Shown: piece after piece, positions 37,356 to 45,370 of the stretch | Layout: each line of letters opens with the position of its first letter | How positions within the stretch are numbered: position 1 is the stretch's first letter | Assembly: GCA_963820395.1 (NCBI GenBank) | Contig: CAWGAE010000012.1 | Location: 124,001 to 188,000 of the forward strand | Source: DATFVJ01 sp963820395 | GTDB taxonomy: Bacteria > Actinomycetota > Actinomycetes > Streptosporangiales > Streptosporangiaceae | Direction of reading: 5' to 3' | DNA: 64,000 bases | Notes under the pieces: model-generated | What the model saw: only the letters and a program-made list of their open reading frames with translations | Database searches by the model: none | What the model was told of the DNA's origin: nothing | Translations under genes and position numbers: made by a program

Positions 37356-39833
37356 TCACAGGGCGTGCCGCCGCTGGAGGTAGTTGAACGCGATCCAGCC
37401 GACCGGCACCGGGAGCCAGAAGGTCAGCAGCCGGAACAGCAGCACGGCTCCGACCGCCGTGGCGCTGTGCAGCCCGGTGGCGGTGAGGCCCGCGGACAGT
37501 GCGACCTCGACCGCGCCAAGCCCACCGGGTGTGGGTGCCGCGGATCCGATGGCGCTACCGGTGAGGTAGACAACGGCGACGCCCACCAGGGGGACGGAGC
37601 CGCCAAGCGCGCGGACGCAGGCCGCGAGGCAGAACACGTAGATAACGGTCAGCGCCAGTGTACCCCCGAGGCCCTCCGCCAGCTTCCGCGGGTTCTGGGC
37701 CAGGTCGAGCAGTCGGGGGAGCACCTGGCCGAGCACGGGTGTAAGGCGGGCGCGCAGCAGCCGGCGTCCAGGCGGTATGGCAATGGCGGCGAGTACCAGG
37801 ATAAGAAGCGTGGCTAGTACCACATATGCCCAGGTCGGCGGCCTAAGAGAATGGATATGCACTGCGCCGGTCAGGGAAGCGAAGATCACGAGCAACAGCA
37901 TGTGCATGAGGAAGGCCACGACCTGCGCCGCGCCGACGCTCGCCGTCGCCCGCGCCGGAGACACCTTGCTGCGCTGCAGATAGCGGATATTGAGTGCCGC
38001 GCCACCGACGGCGGCGGGCGTGACCAGCGTGACGAAGGAGGCGGCTACCTGCGCGAGGAGCGTGCGCACGAAGTTCAGCCGCTCAACCACGAACCCGGAA
38101 AGCGAGATCGCGGCGGCGCCATAGGTTAGCCCTGACAGGACGAGCGCGACAAGCGTCCAGCGCCAGTCCGCCTGCCGTACCAACCTGATGAAGTTGAACC
38201 GGGTGACCTGACCGGCCAGCACATAGGCCGCGACAACGCCGGCGACGAGGCTGATGACCGTGCGCACGCGTACGCGCTCGAGCTGGACGCGTGCGACCTG
38301 ACCGCCGTCGGGCATCGCGGCGAGTAGCCGTTCGCGGAGCGCGGGCAGCACATCGGCGTGGCGCCGCAGGGAAGCCCTGGTCGAGCGGTAGAGCGCGAGT
38401 GGCTGAAGCAGTGGCACCGTGCCTTCGAGCTTCGCCGGACCCGCCTCGTCGAGTGCCACGTCCACCGCATGGTCGGGCCCGACAAGGAGCGCGAGTTCGG
38501 CGAGCAGCTGGGCCAGATCGAGCCGGACCTGCAGGTCGCTGGCTGCCACGTCACCGTTGCCCGGATCGAGCAGCACCACCTCGCCGCTAGCGGTGATGAG
38601 GATGCGATCGGCAGTGAGCGCCCGGTGCGTGACGCGCTGGGCGTGCAGCCGCAGCACCGTTTGCCAGACCCGGCGCAGCTGCGCGTCGGTCGGCTCGGTC
38701 GGCTGGTCGGCGAGGGTAACCCCAGCTTCGTGCGCGTACGCGAGCACAAACGCGTCGGGGCCGGTCCGCACGAGCGCACGCAGGTGCGGGGTCCTGACGC
38801 CGGCGTCGGCGACCGCGTAGCTGAGCAGCGCGCGGCGTTCAAGCGCCCGCTCCTGCGACAGCGGTGCGGTGCGGGCAACCTGACGCCGCAGCCGCAGGCC
38901 GCGGTAGAACCGGTACAGCGCGTCAGCGGCCTCCTGGTCGCGGTCGAACACGGTGACGTCAAGGTGGCTGCCGTCCCGCGCGGTTGCCGCGTACAAGCGG
39001 GTCACCGGGTGCGTCTCTGGCATGCGCCGCATCTCGGCCAGGGGGATGCCGACCGCGCCGATGGCCTCGGCGATCGCCGCGGCGGACGGCCGCTGCGATG
39101 GCTGCCCGGCCGCGTACCGCACGCCGACGCCAATCGTGCGGCCCAGGACCAGCGTGATGAGCAGCGACAGCACGGTCGTGTGCGCTGCCACCAGGTTTGC
39201 GACGCCGTACACGAGAAGTGACACGAGGACGGCATTCCGCCAGCGCGGCCGTCCGCTGAGGCCGATGACCGTGACGTACGCGGCGAATGCCGCCAGGTAA
39301 CTGTCGAGCGGAACGGTGGTGGCGAGTCCGCCGCGTTTCACCGCGAGGGCGGTATAGAGGTCCGAGGTCACGGGCAGCCGCAGGAGCGTATTTGCCGCCA
39401 AGACGACAGCGAGCGTGATCGCGCTGGTGAACACGGCCTCGCCGAGCCGGCGCGACTCGCCGCGGGCCAGCTGGCGGACGGCTAGCGCCACGGGCAGGAC
39501 CAGCAGGGCCAGGGTCGCCGCGAGGCCGAGTAGGGCGAGCAGGGCACCCGGTAGCCGGTGAGCCGCCGCGGCGATGTCGGTTTCCGCGCCCGTCACGGTC
39601 GCGAGTGCCACCAGGCCCGCTCCGACCAGCAGGGCTATCGCGATGCAGCCGGAAACGAGGCGCAGCAGATCGACGGGCCTGCGGATCCGGCGCTCGAGGT
39701 GGTCGTCCGTAACCAGCACTTGGTCAGGTACCTCGGCGCTGGATGCTGCCGACCTGGCGGCGGGCACCGTTTCACCGGGCGAAACCGGGCCGGCGCTGCC
39801 TGCCGCTGGCGGGACTTGTCGAGGCCGCGTCAC
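37356..39833 (-). CDS. Flippase-like membrane protein (LPG synthase TM type) with embedded pseudokinase
   Basis: 825 residues from a GTG at 39833. Residues 50-235 hold about six membrane segments. Residues 265-500 look like a degenerate protein-kinase-like domain: HRALTADRILI stands where HRDLKxxN would be and VLLDPGNGD where DFG would be, so the catalytic Asp is missing. Residues 530-825 are the TIGR00374/UPF0104 flippase-like domain: TLVTPAAVGGAALNIRYLQ and PTPGGLGAVEVALSAGLTATG with about eight segments. Related proteins in actinobacteria handle lipid or glycolipid flipping; the substrate is unknown. Confidence 0.87.
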   Translation of the reverse strand: MTRPRQVPPAAGSAGPVSPGETVPAARSAASSAEVPDQVLVTDDHLERRIRRPVDLLRLVSGCIAIALLVGAGLVALATVTGAETDIAAAAHRLPGALLALLGLAATLALLVLPVALAVRQLARGESRRLGEAVFTSAITLAVVLAANTLLRLPVTSDLYTALAVKRGGLATTVPLDSYLAAFAAYVTVIGLSGRPRWRNAVLVSLLVYGVANLVAAHTTVLSLLITLVLGRTIGVGVRYAAGQPSQRPSAAAIAEAIGAVGIPLAEMRRMPETHPVTRLYAATARDGSHLDVTVFDRDQEAADALYRFYRGLRLRRQVARTAPLSQERALERRALLSYAVADAGVRTPHLRALVRTGPDAFVLAYAHEAGVTLADQPTEPTDAQLRRVWQTVLRLHAQRVTHRALTADRILITASGEVVLLDPGNGDVAASDLQVRLDLAQLLAELALLVGPDHAVDVALDEAGPAKLEGTVPLLQPLALYRSTRASLRRHADVLPALRERLLAAMPDGGQVARVQLERVRVRTVISLVAGVVAAYVLAGQVTRFNFIRLVRQADWRWTLVALVLSGLTYGAAAISLSGFVVERLNFVRTLLAQVAASFVTLVTPAAVGGAALNIRYLQRSKVSPARATASVGAAQVVAFLMHMLLLVIFASLTGAVHIHSLRPPTWAYVVLATLLILVLAAIAIPPGRRLLRARLTPVLGQVLPRLLDLAQNPRKLAEGLGGTLALTVIYVFCLAACVRALGGSVPLVGVAVVYLTGSAIGSAAPTPGGLGAVEVALSAGLTATGLHSATAVGAVLLFRLLTFWLPVPVGWIAFNYLQRRHAL

Positions 39834-40139
39834 CTGCCGATCGTTTCACCAGGCAGGCCGAGCCGTACAGCCACCCTTGATCGCCGTCGGCTGGTGGGTA
39901 CGAGATGGGCAATTTACCTAACGGCTCCGCGTTTCGTGTCACACGCTCAGCGCCCAGATCAGGCCAGGTCGGCGATCCGCCTGCGGCGTCGCCGCAGTGC
40001 CCATGTCGTGATCCTGTCCTGGCGCGACAGCAGCGGCATCACCCGGTGCGGCGAGCGCGAAGATGGTGTCGTCTCACCAGCCGTGGCGTTTGGGTTCAGT
40101 GTTGTGTCAGGTGGATGACGCCGACGTTGGACAGGCCAC
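39834..40139. other. Spacer upstream of the flippase-like gene
   Basis: About 306 bases between the flippase-like gene start and the MarC-like gene end (both minus strand). It presumably holds the promoter of the flippase-like gene; no other feature recognised. Confidence 0.4.
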
Positions 40140-40601
40140 TCAGCGAACGGCCAGCGCGGCGAGCAGGAAGCCGAACACCTTCTCCGTCAGCAGCATGCGA
40201 TTTTGGTCCAGGTGCTTGCTGACCCGGTTGGCCCACCGGAACACGGCGACGTCGAGGGCGATCACGAATGCGAGCACCCCGACGACGACGCCGAACACGC
40301 CCAACGACGCCGCCTCGGCCGACGCTGTGACGAGGACGACGATCCCCGCCGGGTTGACCAGGTAAGGCACCGCGAGCGGAAAGACGGCCAGTTGCATCGG
40401 GTCCTTGTTCTTGAGCGACTTGTTCTCACCCTCGGCGTCAGCCGGGCCGAGAACCATTGACACCGCGAGGATTAGCAGGATGATCCCGCTCGACACAGCG
40501 AGCGCACCCGGGGAGAAATGCAGCAGCCTGGTCAGGAGGCCGCCAAGGATGAGGAGGACGATCGCCACAGCCGTCGCGGTGGTCAACATTTTCCGTACCA
40601 C
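40140..40601 (-). CDS. MarC-family (UPF0056) membrane protein, N-terminally short
   Basis: 153 residues from a GTG at 40601. Segments TAVAIVLLILGGLLTRLL, ALAVSSGIILLILAVSMVLG and FPLAVPYLVNPAGIVVLVTA follow the MarC pattern, including the conserved PLAVPYL-P/NPAGI motif. Normal members have about 200 residues; the first helix and its DPVG motif are missing, and the upstream DNA has no in-frame continuation. It is probably truncated, its front end replaced by the sequence with the 26-bp palindrome. Confidence 0.7.
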   Translation of the reverse strand: MVRKMLTTATAVAIVLLILGGLLTRLLHFSPGALAVSSGIILLILAVSMVLGPADAEGENKSLKNKDPMQLAVFPLAVPYLVNPAGIVVLVTASAEAASLGVFGVVVGVLAFVIALDVAVFRWANRVSKHLDQNRMLLTEKVFGFLLAALAVR

Positions 40602-40699
40602 GCGGCCCTTCGTCGCATCCGGCCACCACTCTCAATCGCCTGTGTCACAGCACTTTCTTCAAGCTGGGCGAGGATGGCGAGGGTGTTGTATTCCCTCGG

Positions 40700-40725
40700 C
40701 AAATGCGCATCATGATGCGCATTTG
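40700..40725. promoter_or_regulatory. Perfect 26-bp palindrome
   Basis: The half-site caaatgcgcatca is followed at once by its exact complement tgatgcgcatttg. A dyad this long with an AT-containing core in GC-rich DNA looks like an operator for a dimeric regulator. It lies 99 bases upstream of the MarC-like start and 74 bases from the 96-bp repeat block. Confidence 0.55.
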
Positions 40726-40798
40726 AGAGAGCCGGGTGTCCTTGCGGGTTCGGCATCGAGCCGTACTGGGATTGGACGTTGGACGTTGGTGCGAGAAA

Positions 40799-41073
40799 GT
40801 CGCCACCGCCCCAAGCACGACCGAAACCAGCACCACCGCCACCGGCCCCGCCACCGTCGTCCACGGCCCACGTCACCACCACCATTCCACCAAAGTCGCC
40901 ACCGCCCCAAGCACGACCGCCACCAGCACCACCGCCACCGGCCCCGCCACCGTCGTCCACGGCCCACGTCACCACCACCATTCCACCAAAGTCGCCACCG
41001 CCCCAAGCACGACCGCCACCAGCACCACCGCCACCAGCGCCGCGACCGTCGTCCACGGCCCCAACACCGTTTC
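40799..41073. repeat. Three tandem 96-bp repeats at the 3' end of a membrane-protein gene
   Basis: Units start at gtcgccaccgcc at 40799, 40895 and 40991 (period 96 bases, 32 codons; the third is partial). Each contains the coding sequence for the last membrane helix of the gene ending at 40969, and the second and third units also carry its EWWW-stop end. The extra copies lie after the stop and are not translated in that frame. Confidence 0.9.
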
Positions 41074-41613
41074 GTCGGTGCGCTGCCGCACCTGAACATC
41101 GATGAGCGGGCTCTGGCAGGTCAGGGAGGGCTCTCCGCCGTCTGTCAGGACGGTAATGGTGATCTCATGGCGTTTCCCGATCAGGCTGGGCCCGATCTTC
41201 AGCGATGTCCCGTCGGCGGTGATCTGCGGGGCTGGCAGGGTCTCGGGTTTGGAGGTGATCTGGAGTACCTCGACGATGCCCGCGCCGACGTCGAGCTGGA
41301 GCGGCTGATGGTCGTCGTAGGCGTCGCCGGGGATGTCTTTGCGGCCACGGCTGAGGATCTGGACCGTCAGCACACGCGGGTTGGTCAGGAGCGTTCCGCG
41401 ATGGCGGAGTTCAAGGTCGCTTCGCACGCCGGCTGGGGCGGTCAGTAAGGGCGCTGTGGTCGGCATCCCGTAATAGAGCCGCCGCCGGGGGAAGCCGACG
41501 GTTAAGGTCACCCAGACGACAGCGACGGCGGTGAGCACCGCGACCACGACGCCAGCGCCCGCCCAGAAGGTCCCCGACGTATACCACTTCGCCGGCATAT
41601 CCATAACCGGCAT
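40969..41613 (-). CDS. Hypothetical protein with two membrane segments
   Basis: 214 residues. An N-terminal helix (TFWAGAGVVVAVLTAVAVVWV) is followed by an extracytoplasmic beta-rich domain of about 130 residues (LELRHRGTLLTNPRVLTVQILS, IPGDAYDDHQPLQLDVGAGI, HEITITVLTDGGEP) and a C-terminal helix VAALVAVVLVAVVLGAVATL ending EWWW. I do not recognise the family. The last helix with its stop codon is copied in the tandem repeats just downstream. Confidence 0.7.
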   Translation of the reverse strand: MPVMDMPAKWYTSGTFWAGAGVVVAVLTAVAVVWVTLTVGFPRRRLYYGMPTTAPLLTAPAGVRSDLELRHRGTLLTNPRVLTVQILSRGRKDIPGDAYDDHQPLQLDVGAGIVEVLQITSKPETLPAPQITADGTSLKIGPSLIGKRHEITITVLTDGGEPSLTCQSPLIDVQVRQRTDETVLGPWTTVAALVAVVLVAVVLGAVATLVEWWW

Positions 41614-41817
41614 CTAACACGGTGTGCAGACACGCGGTGTCCACAAACGAACCAGTGACGGACAGCGCGCCCGCGCCCTGCGGCACGTCATATCACCAGG
41701 CCACGATAGCTCAGATGCCGTGAACGTTATCAGTGCCCGCAACAGCCAGGAAAGACCCTGATTCTGATAAGATGATCTCAGAGTTGCGCAGGTCAGGCCC
41801 GGACTCAGGAGACGATC

Positions 41818-42384
41818 ATGGCACGCATTGGCTACAGCAGGGTGTCCACCCACGATCAGCATCCAGAGGTGCAGCAGGAGCGCCTGGAGGCGGCCGGTTG
41901 CGAGCGCGTGTTCACCGACATGGGCGTCAGCGGCAAGCTCGCCAGCAGACCGCACTGGGACGAGTGCCTGGACTACCTGCGGCCCGGCGACGCGCTGGTG
42001 TGTGTCCGGCTGGACAGGATCGGGCGCTCGGTGCGGAACCTGATCGAGGTCGCGCATGATCTCGCCGAGCGCAAGGTTGATCTCATCGTGCTGGACCAAG
42101 GGCTGGACACGACCACCCCAGCCGGCCGGATGATGTTCCACATCCTCGGCGCGATCGCCGAGTTCGAGCACGACCTGATCAGCGAGCGGACCCTCGACGG
42201 GCTGGCCGCGTCCAGGGCACGCGGGCGCAGCGGCGGCAGGAAGCCCACGCTCACCGACGACCAGGTGCGTGCCGCCCGCGAGATGTACGACAAGAAGGAC
42301 CGGACCGTGCAGCAGATCGCCGACGTGCTCGGCTGTTCACGACCCACAATTTATCGGGCGCTGCAGAAGCAGGTGGCGGCATGA
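41818..42384 (+). CDS. Serine recombinase, resolvase/invertase family
   Basis: 188 residues; ATG preceded by AGGAGACG. The N-terminal catalytic domain has GYSRVSTHDQ with the nucleophile Ser, VCVRLDRIGRSVRNLIE, TTTPAGRMMFHILGAIAEFEHDLI and the ERT motif. The C-terminal helix-turn-helix is TVQQIADVLGCSRPTIYRAL. A complete Hin/Tn3-type enzyme that could resolve or invert a nearby site. No flanking inverted repeats with the expected 26-bp hix form were found by eye. Confidence 0.93.
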   Translation: MARIGYSRVSTHDQHPEVQQERLEAAGCERVFTDMGVSGKLASRPHWDECLDYLRPGDALVCVRLDRIGRSVRNLIEVAHDLAERKVDLIVLDQGLDTTTPAGRMMFHILGAIAEFEHDLISERTLDGLAASRARGRSGGRKPTLTDDQVRAAREMYDKKDRTVQQIADVLGCSRPTIYRALQKQVAA

Positions 42385-42422
42385 GCGCGGCGCAGCGCTC
42401 TGGCGTGGTCAGCTAGCACGGC

Positions 42423-42459
42423 AGCCCCACCTCGACCTCCGGGTCAGGTGGGGCTTTTT
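42423..42459 (+). terminator. Intrinsic terminator after the resolvase gene
   Basis: agccccacct pairs perfectly with aggtggggct across a 13-base loop, followed by TTTTT. It lies 39 bases after the resolvase stop. This is the clearest factor-independent terminator in the window. Confidence 0.85.
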
Positions 42460-42589
42460 CCGGGAGGGATCCTCTGGGCCCTGAGCGGAGCGGCCGGGGA
42501 AGGAGGAGGCCCCGCGCTCAACGCTCAATATCAAGTATGGCTTGATGATCGTTGGTGCTGGTAGCCCGCCTGCCCTTGCCCCTGCGCGG

Positions 42590-42760
42590 TCAAATTAAAT
42601 CTTCGGCGTCGGCGGCGTCCTTCTGGCGGCGGGCGCGCCAGGCCTCCCGGACGGCGTCGGGCGAGTAGGCGGGCGTCATGCGCCCGTTGACGGGGCGGCT
42701 CCTAACCGGCTCGATACCGGCGTCCGTGATGACACGCTGGATCTCGGCTGGGTCGGTCAC
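42590..42760 (-). CDS. Small hypothetical protein of a mobile element
   Basis: 56 residues from the GTG at 42760, 10 bases after the stop of the gene before it. DPAEIQRVITDAG then TPAYSPDAVREAWRARRQ suggests two short helices, possibly DNA-binding, with an acidic end. No family recognised. It resembles the small accessory proteins of actinobacterial integrative elements and phages. Confidence 0.4.
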   Translation of the reverse strand: MTDPAEIQRVITDAGIEPVRSRPVNGRMTPAYSPDAVREAWRARRQKDAADAEDLI

Positions 42761-42770
42761 GTCCGCGGCG

Positions 42771-43082
42771 TCACCGTCCCTGCAGTTCCCAGAACGAGGG
42801 TGCCGCAGCCCGGGGCAGCGCGTGGTCGCTGGCCCACGTCGCGGCGTGGTGGGCCTGATGCGCCTCGATCGACTCACAGTGACCATCACGGTTGGCACAC
42901 GCGAGGATCGCGGCATAGGTCATATGACAACCGGGGCACAGATCCCATTCGACTGCGGGATCCCCGAGGTAGGAGCAGAGGTCATGCCATTTGCATAGCG
43001 ATGACTCACCCTTAGCGTAGGTGTGGTGGCGGCTCGGGTCACGTCCCGGCGCAGGTATCCCAAACCGGTCGTATGACGTCAC
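42771..43082 (-). CDS. Cys/His-rich small protein, possible zinc-binding mobile-element protein
   Basis: 103 residues from a GTG at 43082 with AGAGG upstream. SLCKWHDLCSYLGD and DLCPGCHMTYAAILACANRDGHC give six Cys and several His that could form a zinc ribbon or HNH-like site. No family is certain. It and the next small gene are probably one operon in a mobile-element remnant beside the resolvase. Confidence 0.5.
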   Translation of the reverse strand: MTSYDRFGIPAPGRDPSRHHTYAKGESSLCKWHDLCSYLGDPAVEWDLCPGCHMTYAAILACANRDGHCESIEAHQAHHAATWASDHALPRAAAPSFWELQGR

Positions 43083-43108
43083 GATCCTCTTAACCCCCTC
43101 TTGCGCGG

Positions 43109-43594
43109 ATGTTCCCAGCTCACCCTGGCATCCAGGGACGCGACAACCCCGCGCACGACGACGCTGATCGACCTGCGGCCCGGATGACCGGCTACCGGGC
43201 AGGCGCAGTGGATAAGCCTGGCTTCTGCGCCCAGGGGACGCTCAAGATCGTCATGGAAAACACGACATTCACGGTCACTGCGGGCCAGTGTTTTATCATC
43301 CCGCCGGGGATCGTGGACATGTTCGTCGGCGGCGATGAAGATTGCGTGATTCACGACATCAGCGGACACCTCGTGCTGTATGTCACGAACTCATCCCGGC
43401 CGGTGGCAGGGGGCCTCTGGGCGAACGGCCGGGGGCCTCCTCCCGTTAAGAGGAACCCGATGCTGCAGGGCGACCTCAGCAGCGCTAAGCAGCGGACGGT
43501 CTGGTTCGGCCCGGACCAGGTCGACCGCCAAGTGCGTGGACGATGCCGTCACGGCGGCGATGGAGGCGGACACATGACTGATGCGGGAGTATGA
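43109..43594 (+). CDS. Possible cupin-fold protein, start and end uncertain
   Basis: The middle of this 161-residue frame, GTLKIVMENTTFTVTAGQCFIIPPGIVDMFVG (read as GTLKIVMENTTFTV and TAGQCFIIPPGIVDMFVG), followed by DCVIHDISGHLVLYV, looks like a cupin barrel. The first 40 and last 60 residues have little gene character, so it may be a fragment of an AraC-type or storage cupin. Low confidence. Confidence 0.35.
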   Translation: MFPAHPGIQGRDNPAHDDADRPAARMTGYRAGAVDKPGFCAQGTLKIVMENTTFTVTAGQCFIIPPGIVDMFVGGDEDCVIHDISGHLVLYVTNSSRPVAGGLWANGRGPPPVKRNPMLQGDLSSAKQRTVWFGPDQVDRQVRGRCRHGGDGGGHMTDAGV

Positions 43595-44018
43595 GGTGGG
43601 CGAGTGGCGGGATGCGCAAGACGCTGTGGACACTCACCGAGGCTGAGTAGCCCCCCGCCCAGCCTGCCGCAGTTGTTCATCGCAGTCTGATCCGCCTCAT
43701 CGGGGAATCACTTCTCTGACCTGGGTAGTTGCACGCACGCATCCCTGACATGAGCGGACCTAGCGTGGAGATCATGCTGGACGGTCGAGGGCGAGCAGGT
43801 TGCCCCACCCGGCCCTGCTCGGGATCTTCGTCGTCAGGGATCTCCATGCAGGGAAACCGGCTGAGCGTAGCCTGGGTCGATAAAGCGGGCGGCTCCCACC
43901 CGAGCGCACCGAGGCCACCAGTGTCCGCCCGATCTACTGGTCTGGGATTTGGGAAACCTCACGATTCGACATATCGACGGATAATCCACCGCGATCACCG
44001 AAACGAGGGCAGCAAGAC
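43595..44018. other. Gene-free stretch
   Basis: About 420 bases between the cupin-like frame and the YqhA gene. No conserved frames, repeats or structures recognised. Confidence 0.4.
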
Positions 44019-44678
44019 TCACGGACCCTCGCGTCCGCTGGGGCCGTATCGGAGGAACGCCGTAAGCGCGGCGATCACCAGGGCGACGGCTATTCCGATG
44101 TAGAGGATGTCCTGGCCGCCATGGAAATCAACGACGATGTCGACGAAGCTCACCGCCGCGACCAGGACGAGCATTGAGACGACGCGTGCCTTCAGGTCGT
44201 TCAGGTCGTTCATTACGAGCCAGGCGGGCAGGTGGGAACGCCCGGCCGGGTGGATGCGGCTGATGAACAGCTCGTAGAAGCCGATCGCGGCGATGAGCAG
44301 CGTCGCGCCGACCAGGTACAGGTCGACGATCAGCATGAAGATCCCGATCCTGTTCCCCACCGGGAACGGATGCGGGATCGCATCGATCGCTGATTGGACG
44401 AACAGGGCCGAACCGTAGATGAACGAGGTGGCCGCGGCGATGACGAGCATGACCACCGGGATAAGCACAAGCCCGCGCGAGAGCACAAGGGCCCACTCGA
44501 AAGCCGACTCCAGCCACGTACCTCGGCTCAGATCCTGGTCAGCCTGGGTCGGCTCACCCGCTCGCGGTGCGGTGGCCGTCTGCGGCGTGGCAGACGGGGA
44601 GATAGATGGTGGCGTGGCAGATGCAGGCGAGGCGGGAGGCGGCGTGCAGCCATCGACCTCGCCGGAGGGCTCACTCAC
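44019..44678 (-). CDS. YqhA family (UPF0114) membrane protein
   Basis: 219 residues from a GTG at 44678. The first 50 residues are a Pro/Ala/Thr-rich cytoplasmic tail. Three or four membrane segments follow (LVLIPVVMLVIAAATSFIYG, RIGIFMLIVDLYLVGATLLIAAIGFYELF in parts, VSMLVLVAAVSFVDIVVDF), with the diagnostic YLVGATLLIAAIGFYELFIS and DLNDLKARVVSML motifs. The function of this widespread family is not established. Confidence 0.85.
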   Translation of the reverse strand: MSEPSGEVDGCTPPPASPASATPPSISPSATPQTATAPRAGEPTQADQDLSRGTWLESAFEWALVLSRGLVLIPVVMLVIAAATSFIYGSALFVQSAIDAIPHPFPVGNRIGIFMLIVDLYLVGATLLIAAIGFYELFISRIHPAGRSHLPAWLVMNDLNDLKARVVSMLVLVAAVSFVDIVVDFHGGQDILYIGIAVALVIAALTAFLRYGPSGREGP

Positions 44679-45113
44679 CGCGGCCCGCTGGCGGCAAACG
44701 CCGAACCTGCTCGAACCGGCTCAACGGACGCCCCCTTGTTGCCGGTGGGTTTGTTCTTGCCACCGTATATCTCCGGTGACGGCGGCAGGCTTGACCCCCG
44801 CTGCCGCCTGTGTGCCACATCAACAGCACCGAGCGGGACCTGCGCTGATCGGGGCACGGCAGCTGGGCGCGCCGCCGACCGCCTGCGCGCCTACGTGCCC
44901 GGGCGGCTACGCAGCGACGCTCGCAAGGTCTCGCAAGACACTTAGATCGCTGTAGCCTGCGATGTCCGTTAGCAGCCCTCTAGATGGTCTCCTCATGCGT
45001 TGAAATGTCGCTGCCCATTCGTAGACGATCGTCCAGGACTAGCCTGGACCGGCGGGGGAGTGGTGCTGACGTACGACGGCCATGGAAACGGCGCTGCAGC
45101 CTGATGCGGCGGC
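44679..45113. other. Gene-free stretch
   Basis: About 435 bases upstream of the YqhA gene. It presumably contains its promoter. No convincing frame. Confidence 0.4.
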
Positions 45114-45370
45114 GTGAATTCTGGCGGCGGCTCGGTCAGGCGGCGGCTGGGTCATTGGCGGCGGCTGGGTCGGGCGCGGCTGGGTCAGGCGGCGTGCGTG
45201 TGGCCGCATAGGGTGAATTCTGGCGGCGGCTCGGTCAGGCGGCGGCTGGGTCATTGGCGGCGGCTGGGTCGGGCGGCGGCTGGGTCAGGCGGCGTGCGTG
45301 TGGCCGCATAGGGTGAATTCTGGAGGCGGCTGGGTCACTGGCGGCGGCTGGGTCAGGCGGCATGGGTGTG
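45114..45370. repeat. Tandem repeats of about 99 bp at the patatin gene's 3' end
   Basis: gtgaattctggcggcgg occurs at 45114 and 45213, and with one change at 45313. Two full units (99 and 100 bp) and a shortened third contain the complement of the patatin gene's last codons (His-Thr-His-Ala-Ala-stop). Inside the unit the short motif ggcggcggctgggtca is itself repeated. Confidence 0.9.
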
